A stretch of 64,000 bases of DNA from Chromatiaceae bacterium. Its GTDB lineage: Bacteria > Pseudomonadota > Gammaproteobacteria > Chromatiales > Chromatiaceae. The DNA lies in the NCBI GenBank assembly GCA_024235255.1, contig JACKMT010000005.1:172422-236421 (forward strand), read 5' to 3'. A program made the translations under genes and the position numbers. Below the pieces are notes generated by a model that searched no databases, was not told the DNA's origin, and worked only from the letters and a program-made list of their open reading frames with translations. Below are positions 26,528-35,033 of the stretch, piece by piece (the stretch's first letter is position 1; each line of letters starts with the position of its first letter).

Positions 26528-26679
26528 GCGGTCTGGAAACCCTCCGGCAACCGGAATAAAAGCAGCTTTTTGGTTGCCTAATGTTGCAAGCAAGTTTGCT
26601 GCGAGGGGCAGGTAACCTTGACCACCTGTTCTAGTGATGGTTAGCGGCAACCACAGTTAAGATAGCAGAGCAATGAACC

Positions 26680-26919
26680 ATGGAAAATGAAACAGTAGAG
26701 CAGTTGATTGAAGCAGGCCTACCCGGAAGCAAGGCGATGGTAACGGGTGACGGCCGCCACTTCGAGGCAGTGGTTGTCAGCGCCGATTTTGCCGGAAAGA
26801 CACCGTTGCAGAAACAGCGGCTGGTGATGAATACGGTCAGGAAGCAGATCGACAATGACGAGCTGCACGCACTTAGCATAAAAACGCTGACGCCCGAGGA
26901 GTGGGAAAGCCAACAATAG
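26680..26919 (+). CDS. BolA/IbaG family protein
   Basis: A small 79-residue BolA-like protein. GDGRHFEAVVVSADFAGKTPLQKQRLV carries the conserved histidine that, with a monothiol glutaredoxin, can ligate an Fe-S cluster, and the rest fits the class II KH-like fold. Length and lack of an N-terminal extension resemble IbaG (YrbA) more than BolA itself. It is not beside murA or mla genes, the usual site of ibaG, so the name is left open. Confidence 0.85.
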   Translation: MENETVEQLIEAGLPGSKAMVTGDGRHFEAVVVSADFAGKTPLQKQRLVMNTVRKQIDNDELHALSIKTLTPEEWESQQ

Positions 26920-27093
26920 TGTTGACTTGTCGCCAAGCGGATAGCACTCGGTTTTTATGGGCGAGATTGGTGCAATATTGGATGCCACGGATGATCTGTC
27001 AAGGAACGAATTTATTTTTTTCCCAAGTGGTCGATAATGGAGAGAGTGATTGGCTTCATTCTGGAGTTTTCGAGCGGTGGAAAGGGGTAAGTC

Positions 27094-27567
27094 GTGATCA
27101 GTATACTGAAGGATATTATCGGCAGTTCTCAGTTTCCGGAGAAAGGTGCCTGGAAAAGACACTACTTTAGCGCTAATGAGATCATTTTGACGGAAGGTGA
27201 AGAGGGTCATACCCTCTTTTTTGTTGAAGCGGGAAAGCTTCGTGTCAGTGGGCACGTGGATATCGACAATCGCGCACCGGTGCGTGCCGGCATCTGCGAT
27301 TTGGAGCCAGGCGACGTGTTCGGTGAAATATGCCTGTATGGGGCTCATCCCCGCAGTGCATCGGTCGTCGCTTTGACCGAAGGTAGCCTAGTCGAAGTGG
27401 ATGGAGAGCGGCTCAGTGTCTTTCTCGATGCCCATCCGATTGAAGGGTACCTGTTACTCAAGGAGTTGTTTCAAACCATGGGGCGCCGTCTGCATCTGGC
27501 TAACCAGCGGGTGGAAAAACTTTTTTCCTGGGGCCTCAAAGCCCATGGAATCGAGAAGCACTTGTGA
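27094..27567 (+). CDS. Stand-alone cyclic-nucleotide-binding domain protein
   Basis: A 157-residue protein that is almost only a cNMP-binding beta-roll: ILTEGEEGHTLFFVEAGKLRV, PGDVFGEICLYGAHPRSASVVALTEGSL. The FGEICLYG...RSASV part is the phosphate-binding cassette, with the Arg expected to contact the cyclic phosphate. The C-terminal helix (RRLHLANQRVEKLF) could be a dimerisation coiled coil. No helix-turn-helix follows, so it is not a Crp/FNR activator but a sensor or adaptor. It starts with GTG after an AAGGGG site and ends 13 bases before the acyltransferase gene, so it is probably the first gene of that operon. Confidence 0.8.
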   Translation: MISILKDIIGSSQFPEKGAWKRHYFSANEIILTEGEEGHTLFFVEAGKLRVSGHVDIDNRAPVRAGICDLEPGDVFGEICLYGAHPRSASVVALTEGSLVEVDGERLSVFLDAHPIEGYLLLKELFQTMGRRLHLANQRVEKLFSWGLKAHGIEKHL

Positions 27568-27580
27568 GTCGGGGGCTGTT

Positions 27581-28357
27581 ATGAGTAGTGCGACGCAGGG
27601 CACGAGCGACAACGCCGAGGGTCAGAACCTGACCCTGGCAGAAAATTTCCAAAAATACTTTGCGGTGGAGTTTGTCACCAGCTCCAGACAGCGGAGCGAT
27701 GTTTACCGGATAAGGTACCGGGTTTACTGCGATGAATTCGAATATGAACCGGCACACCTGTTTCCAGATGGCGAAGAGCACGACGAGTTCGACGGCCATT
27801 CGCTGCACTGCCTGATCCGGCATCGGGCAAGTCAGATGCCGGCGGGTTGTGTCCGCTTGGTTCCCGCTGTTGGAAATGCATCGGAAGAGCTGCTCCCGTT
27901 TGAAAAGCATTGTAAAAAAAGTCTGGATGAAGCCTATATCTCAGGGTTGAACCTGGATAGGCGTACGATTTGTGAGATTTCCCGACTGGCAGTAGATGGC
28001 GCATTTCGCCGGCGATCGGGTGAAGCTTTGACACGGTTTGGCGAAATCGATGCGCTGGACTGCTCACAGCAAGAGAAAAGAACCTTTTCTCTGATTGCAG
28101 TCGCGGGCTTTCTGGCGGCTACCGCGCTTACTGATCTGACCGGCAGAAACAATGTGTTCGCCATGATGGAGCCGTTTCTTCCGCGCTTGATGCAAAGGTC
28201 CGGCATCGTTTTTCAGCGCGCCGGCAGGGACATCAATTACCATGGTATCCGGGCGCCCTATTTTATCACCACCCAGCTGGCACTGGGGAGTATGAAACCG
28301 GAATTGAATGAGCTTTATCGGATTGTCAGAAATCAGATCGAACTGACATATCGGTAA
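27581..28357 (+). CDS. PEP-CTERM-associated N-acyl amino acid synthase-like acyltransferase
   Basis: A 258-residue protein of the exosortase/PEP-CTERM-associated acyltransferase family, which shares the GNAT-like fold of LuxI-type and FeeM-type N-acyl amino acid synthases. The motif VYRIRYRVYCDEFEYEP at about residues 44-60 and CEISRLAVDGAFRRR at about 135 are the family hallmarks. Known relatives join a fatty acyl group from acyl-ACP to an amino acid; the amino acid here is unknown. The frame is open upstream to 27401, but the ATG at 27581 is preferred because it follows the preceding stop and a G-rich site. A paralogue is encoded at 49682. Confidence 0.85.
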   Translation: MSSATQGTSDNAEGQNLTLAENFQKYFAVEFVTSSRQRSDVYRIRYRVYCDEFEYEPAHLFPDGEEHDEFDGHSLHCLIRHRASQMPAGCVRLVPAVGNASEELLPFEKHCKKSLDEAYISGLNLDRRTICEISRLAVDGAFRRRSGEALTRFGEIDALDCSQQEKRTFSLIAVAGFLAATALTDLTGRNNVFAMMEPFLPRLMQRSGIVFQRAGRDINYHGIRAPYFITTQLALGSMKPELNELYRIVRNQIELTYR

Positions 28358-28433
28358 TCGGTAGATGCGATGAACAGGAGATGCAAGTCTTCGCCGAAAT
28401 GGCCAGTACCTGACCCACAAGGAGACCCCCTTT

Positions 28434-30404
28434 GTGAATAGCGGTTTTAATTACGATACAGCTTTTTCCCGCAATATCGGTTGGGTGACGGAGACCGAGC
28501 AGGCGTTGTTGAGAAGCAGGCGTATCGCTATTGCAGGGCTGGGCGGCGTCGGCGGAAGTCATCTCCTGACCCTTACCCGTCTGGGCATAGGCGGGTTCAA
28601 TATTTCCGACCTGGATACCTTCGAACTTGCCAATTTCAATCGACAGGCAGGATCCAGTATGAGCCACATCGGCAGGCAAAAAGTGGAAGTGATGGCTGAG
28701 CTGGCCGCCGATATCAATCCCGAACTCGACTTGAAGCGCTTTCCGAAAGGGGTGAATCGCGACAACCTCAGCAATTTTCTCGAAGGGGTGGATCTGTACG
28801 TCGACGGGTTGGATTTTTTTGCCGTAGACGCACGCCGGGCGGTTTTCTCCGCCTGCGCGGACAAGGGAATACCGGCAATTACCGCAGCGCCCCTGGGTAT
28901 GGGTGCCGCGCTGCTCTGTTTCTTGCCCGGTAAGATGACATTCGAGCAGTACTTTCAGCTTGAAGGACAGAGCGAGGATGAGCAGCTGCTGCGGTTTCTG
29001 TTGGGACTCTCTCCTGCCATGCTGCAGATGCCCTATCTGGTAGACGACAGCCGGGTGGACCTGGCCGGGCACAAAGGCCCCTCCACAGCAATGGCCTGCG
29101 AGCTTTGCGCCGGTCTTACCGCCAGCCATGCGCTGAAAATATTGCTCCACAGGGGGAAGGTGCCGGCCGCGCCGACCGGTCTGCACTTCGACAGCTACCG
29201 TAACAAGATTTCAAAGACATGGCGTCCGGGCGGCAATAGTAATCCGCTACAGCGGATTGGACTGAAAATTGCCAGAAGCAGGCTATCGGAGAAACTTAAC
29301 AGCTCGTCAGCGGTACAAACGGAGCAAACGCCGGAAACCGCGATAGAACGCATACTCGACTTGGCCCGTTGGGCGCCTAGCGGAGATAACACCCAGCCCT
29401 GGCGGTTTGAGATTGTGGACGACCGCAACTTTATTATCCATGCGCAGGATACACGCGACTGGTGTGTCTACGATCTGGAGGGAAGGGCCAGCCAGATAGC
29501 GGTTGGGGCACTACTCGAGACCATCGCCGTAGCAGCATCGGGTGAAGGGTTGAGTGCCAGTTTTGAACGGCAGCAAGATTCGGCAGCGACGAGTCCCCTG
29601 ATCCGGGTAAGTTTGTCAGCCGGAAATACGTCAATAAATCCGCTGCTCCCCTACATCAAAGCCAGGGTAACCCAACGTAGGTCCCTCTCCACCAAGCCGC
29701 TAAGCAAAGAACAAAAACGGGAGTTGGAAGCATCAGTAGGCGAGGGATACCGGGTAGTCTGGATCGACGGGGCACGCAATAAATGGCGTATGGCCAAGCT
29801 ACTGTACCGCAACGCCGGTATTCGTTTAACGATCCCTGAAGCATACGAAGTCCACAAACGTATTATCGAATGGAATGCCCAGTTCAGCCTCGATCGTATT
29901 CCGGACCGCGCTGTCGGTCTGGATCCGGTGGCGCTAAAACTGATGCGATGGGCGATGCAAAGCTGGGAACGGGTTGCGATGTTAAACCGGTATTTTGCCG
30001 GTACGCTGATGCCGAGAATCCAACTCGATCTGCTGCCGGGGTTACGCTGCAGCGCACATTTTTGCATCGTTGCCGATCGGTCCCTGGAGACCATCGAGGA
30101 CTTTTTTAACGGCGGGCGTGCGCTCCAGCGATTCTGGTTAACCAGCGCGAAATTAGGTTTACAGTTCCAGCCGGAGATGACGCCGATCATCTTTTCTTAC
30201 TATACCCGTGCAGGCGTTAAATTTACCGATGATACGGAAGCCGTTAAGAGTGCCGAAACGCTAAGAAATGACCTGGATGCGCTCATCGGGGAGAGAAACA
30301 ATGAGTCTGCGGTGTTTATGGGGCGCCTAGGCATCGGCACCACTCCAGCCTCCAGATCGTTACGACTCAACCTGTCCCAATTGACAAGTAGGTGCGACGC
30401 TTGA
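28434..30404 (+). CDS. ThiF/E1-like adenylyltransferase fused to nitroreductase
   Basis: A 656-residue two-domain protein. Residues 1-290 are E1/ThiF-like: the nucleotide loop AIAGLGGVGGSHL (33-45), ISDLDTFELANFNRQ (57-71) and DGLDFFAVDARR (124-135), plus one CELC pair. The second zinc-type CxxC of canonical ThiF was not found. Residues about 300-640 are nitroreductase-like: LARWAPSGDNTQPWRFEI and the C-terminal RALQRFWLTSAKLGLQFQP. The same domain order occurs in mycobacterial MoeY. It starts with GTG after AGGAG. The nitroreductase half is clearly related to the separate protein at 37079-38224. Its role is unknown; activation plus redox modification of the acyl product is a guess. Confidence 0.8.
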   Translation: MNSGFNYDTAFSRNIGWVTETEQALLRSRRIAIAGLGGVGGSHLLTLTRLGIGGFNISDLDTFELANFNRQAGSSMSHIGRQKVEVMAELAADINPELDLKRFPKGVNRDNLSNFLEGVDLYVDGLDFFAVDARRAVFSACADKGIPAITAAPLGMGAALLCFLPGKMTFEQYFQLEGQSEDEQLLRFLLGLSPAMLQMPYLVDDSRVDLAGHKGPSTAMACELCAGLTASHALKILLHRGKVPAAPTGLHFDSYRNKISKTWRPGGNSNPLQRIGLKIARSRLSEKLNSSSAVQTEQTPETAIERILDLARWAPSGDNTQPWRFEIVDDRNFIIHAQDTRDWCVYDLEGRASQIAVGALLETIAVAASGEGLSASFERQQDSAATSPLIRVSLSAGNTSINPLLPYIKARVTQRRSLSTKPLSKEQKRELEASVGEGYRVVWIDGARNKWRMAKLLYRNAGIRLTIPEAYEVHKRIIEWNAQFSLDRIPDRAVGLDPVALKLMRWAMQSWERVAMLNRYFAGTLMPRIQLDLLPGLRCSAHFCIVADRSLETIEDFFNGGRALQRFWLTSAKLGLQFQPEMTPIIFSYYTRAGVKFTDDTEAVKSAETLRNDLDALIGERNNESAVFMGRLGIGTTPASRSLRLNLSQLTSRCDA

Positions 30405-30456
30405 CCCGTTCGCATTGCAAGTACGATGTTCAAAGATTAAGGGCAGATTTGGAATC

Positions 30457-31467
30457 ATGACTTTTCAAAAAATATTATTCACAGGGTTTATCATGGTACT
30501 GGTGACACTTTCGGTAGCAGCCGATCCTGTGCCAGTTACCACGCGGAAGCTGGATGAGATACGATTCTTTCCACTCCGCGATGCGCCGGCAACCGCGATC
30601 AGTTTGAACGACACGCGTATTAGCGCCCAGATAAGCGGCTTACTGCAGAGTATCAATGTTCGGGTGGGGGATAACGTTGAAAAAGGAGGTGTGTTGGCCA
30701 GGCTGGACTGCCGCGATTATGAGCTTGCGGTTTCCGGGGCTCAATTTGCCTATGAGGCGGGGCTGGCAAAAGAACAATTCGACAGCTCCCAACTAAGCAA
30801 TGCCAAAACGCTATTGAAGAAGCAAAGTATCTCCGCCGAGGAAGTGGACAGAAGGGTATCCAATACGTCCATTTCAGCTGCCGAAGTCAGGCGATTGAAA
30901 TCTGCATTGAGTGCCGCAAAAAGATCTGTGGAAAAATGCTCTATTACCGCCCCGTTTAAGGCCGTTGTCATCGAAAGGATTGCTAGTCTCGGTGACTATG
31001 TGGTTCAGGGTAGTCCAGTGGTAAGGTTACTGGATCAAGAGAATATCGAGGTTTCTGCCAAGGTTCAGGAGCAGGACCTGAAATCTCTGCAGAATGCTGA
31101 TGATCTTAAGTTCGTTGACCGACACAGTGAATTTCCCCTCAAGTTGAGAACAGTGCTGCCATTGATGGAGAGCAAGATACGCAGCTATGAGGTGCGACTT
31201 TCATTCACCGGCGAAACTGTTCCGCCGGGAAGTGCAGGACGGCTGCGCTGGAAGATATCCGATCCACACATTTCAACCGATCTGCTGGTGCGGCGGGAGA
31301 CACTTGGGATATTTATCGAGCATGAAGGGAAGGCTGAATTCGTACCGCTGGAACTGGCACGGGAAGGTCAGCCCGCTGCAATAAATCTTGATGGCTCCGT
31401 CAACGTTATCGTGGATGGCCGATTCGTGCTGAAGCATGGAGACGACGTGAAAGTTGTCGGGCCTTAA
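30457..31467 (+). CDS. RND efflux periplasmic adaptor (MFP) subunit
   Basis: A 336-residue membrane-fusion protein with a signal peptide (residues about 6-22, ending SVAAD). The biotinyl-lipoyl-like half motif SGLLQSINVRVGDNVEKGGVLARLD and its partner KCSITAPFKAVVIERIASLGDYVVQGSPVVRLLD flank an alpha-hairpin of about 90 residues, the usual adaptor layout. It lacks a lipobox, so it is probably soluble or anchored by an uncleaved signal. The ATG at 30457 is chosen over an upstream in-frame start at 30415 because the signal peptide begins there. Three bases separate it from the pump gene. No outer-membrane factor is encoded nearby. Confidence 0.85.
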   Translation: MTFQKILFTGFIMVLVTLSVAADPVPVTTRKLDEIRFFPLRDAPATAISLNDTRISAQISGLLQSINVRVGDNVEKGGVLARLDCRDYELAVSGAQFAYEAGLAKEQFDSSQLSNAKTLLKKQSISAEEVDRRVSNTSISAAEVRRLKSALSAAKRSVEKCSITAPFKAVVIERIASLGDYVVQGSPVVRLLDQENIEVSAKVQEQDLKSLQNADDLKFVDRHSEFPLKLRTVLPLMESKIRSYEVRLSFTGETVPPGSAGRLRWKISDPHISTDLLVRRETLGIFIEHEGKAEFVPLELAREGQPAAINLDGSVNVIVDGRFVLKHGDDVKVVGP

Positions 31468-31470
31468 CTC

Positions 31471-34400
31471 ATGTTTCGCAAGCTGCTCGAGAACCACATA
31501 TTAACCAATCTGACTTTTCTGCTCGTGGTGGCAATGGGGTGGATAGCCTATTCCGAGATGCCTAGAGAGCAGGATCCCAGTGTCAACTTCAATTGGGTGC
31601 AGATCTGGACATTTTGGCCCGGCGCTACCGCATCGGATGTGGAAAGCAGGATTACCGAACCGCTTGAGACGGGTATCAAGAAAGTGTCGGGAATCAAATT
31701 TGTCTCCAGCACGAGCCGGGAAGGTGTTTCGAGCATAATCGTGCGGTTCTCCGAGATGAGCGACGAAGAGTTCGATAACCGCATGTCGGATCTCAGACGT
31801 GAGATACAGTCCAGACAGGATGAGTTGCCGGACGATATTAAACTGCCGGATATTGTGGAGGTATCCAGCGCCAATGCCTTCCCTACTGCGACTCTTGTCG
31901 TGACGAGTCAGGCGCAGGGTGAAAATCTGCAATATGCCGCACGCAATGCGAAAGAGGATCTGGAACGGCTGAAGGGTGTTGACGATGTCGCAACGGCCGG
32001 GGACAGAGATCCGGAGCTGCAGGTAAATTTTATCCCGGACAGGTTGCTCGTGCTGGGGGTTTCGCCGGTGGCTCTGGCAGATACTGTGAGCGCCTACTTC
32101 CAGGACCTGGCCGCAGGAAATATTGGTTTCGGTGATCAAAAGTGGCTGGTTAGACTGGCTGGAACCAGCAGTGATCCTACCTATGTTGGCTCTTTTCCGA
32201 TACTGACCGCAAGCGCCGAGGTTCCTTTACGCAGCATTGCGGAGGTGCAAAGAGGTAGGGCGGATGCGCAGGAACTGGTGCAGTACAATGGCCAGTCTTC
32301 GGTGTTGCTCTCGGTGTTCAAATCCCAACACGCCAACAACCTTGAGATAATCGATCAGATCAAGGCATACATTCAGGAAAAGAACCGCACCTCCAAAAAA
32401 ACCGGAGTGGAACTGGTATTGCTGGACGATCAGACACAAACCACTCGTTCAGCGATCGGTGTAATGGAGAACAATGCACTTGTTGGTCTGTTGCTAGTGT
32501 TGTTGGTGACCTGGCTGTTTCTCGGCTTCAAAATAGCCTTGTTTACCAGTGTGGGCATACCATTTGCATTGGCTGGAACCTTTTGGGTTCTCAGCGCAAT
32601 AGGACAGACACTCAATGTTACTGTGTTATTGGGAGTTGTTATCAGCCTAGGCATGCTGGTGGATGATGCAATTGTCGTAGTCGAGACAATCTATGTCTAT
32701 CTGCAACGGGGAAAGGATGGGGTCGAGGCATCAATTCAAGCATTAAAAGAAGTGGCTACGCCGGTCAGTACGGCGGTGCTAACCACAATAGCAGCATTTC
32801 TTCCGTTAATGCTGCTTCCCGGACTGCTCGGTGATTTTATGCGGGTAGTACCCATCGTTGTGAGCGTGATTCTTTTGATCAGCTTGATCGAGGCTTTTTG
32901 GCTTTTGCCGGGGCATATCGCCGAATTCCAACCCGAACTGACAAATAAGGGCCGGGTACAGGCACTGCGAATTCAGCTTATCAGACGGCTGAAGCATCAA
33001 TTCACCCGTGCTCTGGTATCAGTATTCCGCTTTCCAAAAATTGCCCTCAGCTCGGTTTTTCTACTCTTTGTACTGGTTGTCGCACTGATCGCTTACGGTT
33101 TCGTAAGGGTGGATTTTTTTGCGACCGATGTGTACCGGCTGTTCTATGTGAACATCGAGATGCCGCCCGGTACCAGCCTCAAGAAGACCAGCGAAGCGCT
33201 TGCCCTGATTGAGCACAGAGTTCGGGACAATCTGCACCCGGATGAAGTGCAGGGTATAGTCAGCTACTCCGGACAACAGTTCACCGAAACGGAGTTGTTG
33301 AACGGCGAGGAGAGGGGGCAGGTCTTTGTCAGTCTAAAACCGGCTGCATCTGGACGCAGGGGGGTGGATGAAATTATCGAACTGATGCGCAGCCATGTGA
33401 TGTCGGTGCCTGGACCCATGAACATCTCATTTCTGCGGAGAAAGACGGGACCACCTACATCTAAACCCATCAGTATCAAAGTGCGGGGCGATGACATCGA
33501 GGAGATTCGCGGCGCTATTGTCAAACTGAGGCAGATATTGCGTGAAACGCCGGGCACAGGAGAAATAGACGACGATGACACGCAGGGAGGTATGGAGCTT
33601 ACGCTGCGGTTGAACCCGGACGCCATCACCCGTGCCAACATCAATCCTGGCGAGGTCATTCGTTCGGTGCGTCTGTTCGGTAACGGTGAATTGGTTGCAG
33701 CTATGCAGCACCAGGGGGAACGGCTCGATGTGCGTGTACGTGCCATGCCGGAAGCCTTGCAGGATGTGCGTGCGTTTCTAAATTACCCGCTTGGCATGCC
33801 CGATGGTGATGGAATCGCTTTAGGTGAACTGCTGACCCATACCCAGGGGGAGACTGTCAGCAATATAAGGCATTACGATTTTCGACGTGCCGTAACTCTC
33901 GAAGCCGATTTGGATACAGCGATAACGGATACGCTTTCCGCCAATCGTTATATTCAGGATCAGTGGTCATCGGTGGCTGCACAGTATCCGGGTGTCGATC
34001 TCGTATTTGCTGGCGAGCTTGACGATATTCAGGAGAGCCTGGGGGCAATGTCCGCGCTCTTTGTGTTGGGCATGGGGCTGATCTATCTTATTCTGGGAAC
34101 CCAGTTCAAGAGTTATGTTCAACCGCTGATAGTGCTTGCAACTATACCGATGGCATTTATCGGTGTGGTCCTGGGGCTGTTCTTCAGTGGCAATCCAATC
34201 AGCCTTTTTACGCTCTACGGTACGATCGCACTGGCGGGTATTGCCGCTAACGATGCCATCGTTTTGTTGTCCACCGCTAATCGATATCTCGAAAATGGTT
34301 GGTCGGTGTCGCTGGCCATTGTGTATGCGGCTAAACGAAGGGTGGTGCCGATCTTGATTACCTCGCTCACCACTATTGCGGGTCTCTTCTCGCTGGCTGT

Positions 34401-34965
34401 CGGGTTGGCTGGCGAGTCTTTGATGTGGGGGCCTGTTGCAACCGCAATTGTCTGGGGGTTGTGTTTTTCCACTCTGCTGACGCTCTTTGTGATTCCTCTG
34501 GTGTTTAACATTGCAACGAATCCGAGAGAAGACAGGCAGCTGTTGCCGGAGGTGCAACAAATCGGTGCACCCGGGTTTCTTAACATACTGAGAAATCCGT
34601 TTGCCTGGTTTAAGCTGCCGGGAGGCAGTCATGACAGGTTGCTGGAAGAGGCGTTGGCCGAGCCCAATAACCGGCTGCTCTATGAAGAGGGTATGAAGGC
34701 ACTTGCAGAGCAGAGCCCTGAGCTAGCAATTCGCAATTTACAGAGACTGGCCGATGCGAAACCCGGTGTGCTTGCATTCAATCTTTACGCCGCACAGGCA
34801 AATATTTTGCTCATGCAGGAGATAGGCTGGGATATCGGTTATATGGGGCGGGCAAGAAAGTATCTGGGCAGAGCGAATAGCCTCGATCCGAATGACCAAC
34901 GACTGATCGTTCTGCAAAAAGCTTATAACAAGTTGGATGCAGAGGGAGAGGAGGGGGAGAGTTGA
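31471..34965 (+). CDS. RND efflux permease with C-terminal TPR-like extension
   Basis: A proton-driven inner-membrane pump of the AcrB/HAE superfamily, 1164 residues. The first membrane helix, the two large periplasmic loops and the TM4 aspartate pair in GMLVDDAIVVVETIYVY are present, as is the TM10 region GTIALAGIAANDAIVLL. The pump proper ends near residue 1020. About 145 further residues follow, including a helical segment with TPR-like spacing (LYEEGMKALAEQSPELAI, YLGRANSLDPNDQRL). Ordinary pumps of this family stop near 1030-1050 residues, so the cytoplasmic tail is unusual and may recruit a partner. Cotranscribed with the adaptor. Confidence 0.87.
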   Translation: MFRKLLENHILTNLTFLLVVAMGWIAYSEMPREQDPSVNFNWVQIWTFWPGATASDVESRITEPLETGIKKVSGIKFVSSTSREGVSSIIVRFSEMSDEEFDNRMSDLRREIQSRQDELPDDIKLPDIVEVSSANAFPTATLVVTSQAQGENLQYAARNAKEDLERLKGVDDVATAGDRDPELQVNFIPDRLLVLGVSPVALADTVSAYFQDLAAGNIGFGDQKWLVRLAGTSSDPTYVGSFPILTASAEVPLRSIAEVQRGRADAQELVQYNGQSSVLLSVFKSQHANNLEIIDQIKAYIQEKNRTSKKTGVELVLLDDQTQTTRSAIGVMENNALVGLLLVLLVTWLFLGFKIALFTSVGIPFALAGTFWVLSAIGQTLNVTVLLGVVISLGMLVDDAIVVVETIYVYLQRGKDGVEASIQALKEVATPVSTAVLTTIAAFLPLMLLPGLLGDFMRVVPIVVSVILLISLIEAFWLLPGHIAEFQPELTNKGRVQALRIQLIRRLKHQFTRALVSVFRFPKIALSSVFLLFVLVVALIAYGFVRVDFFATDVYRLFYVNIEMPPGTSLKKTSEALALIEHRVRDNLHPDEVQGIVSYSGQQFTETELLNGEERGQVFVSLKPAASGRRGVDEIIELMRSHVMSVPGPMNISFLRRKTGPPTSKPISIKVRGDDIEEIRGAIVKLRQILRETPGTGEIDDDDTQGGMELTLRLNPDAITRANINPGEVIRSVRLFGNGELVAAMQHQGERLDVRVRAMPEALQDVRAFLNYPLGMPDGDGIALGELLTHTQGETVSNIRHYDFRRAVTLEADLDTAITDTLSANRYIQDQWSSVAAQYPGVDLVFAGELDDIQESLGAMSALFVLGMGLIYLILGTQFKSYVQPLIVLATIPMAFIGVVLGLFFSGNPISLFTLYGTIALAGIAANDAIVLLSTANRYLENGWSVSLAIVYAAKRRVVPILITSLTTIAGLFSLAVGLAGESLMWGPVATAIVWGLCFSTLLTLFVIPLVFNIATNPREDRQLLPEVQQIGAPGFLNILRNPFAWFKLPGGSHDRLLEEALAEPNNRLLYEEGMKALAEQSPELAIRNLQRLADAKPGVLAFNLYAAQANILLMQEIGWDIGYMGRARKYLGRANSLDPNDQRLIVLQKAYNKLDAEGEEGES

Positions 34966-35033
34966 ACACTTTTCATCGGTGTCAGATCTTCACTCAGAAT
35001 CACAGCGAGACTCTAGCCGGGTGAGCAAGCGTG

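Noticed and set aside
28434..30404. RiPP (modified peptide) biosynthesis by the ThiF protein
   Set aside because: No small precursor-like gene, no YcaO or protease gene, and only one CxxC pair; the acyltransferase and pump fit a small-molecule pathway better.
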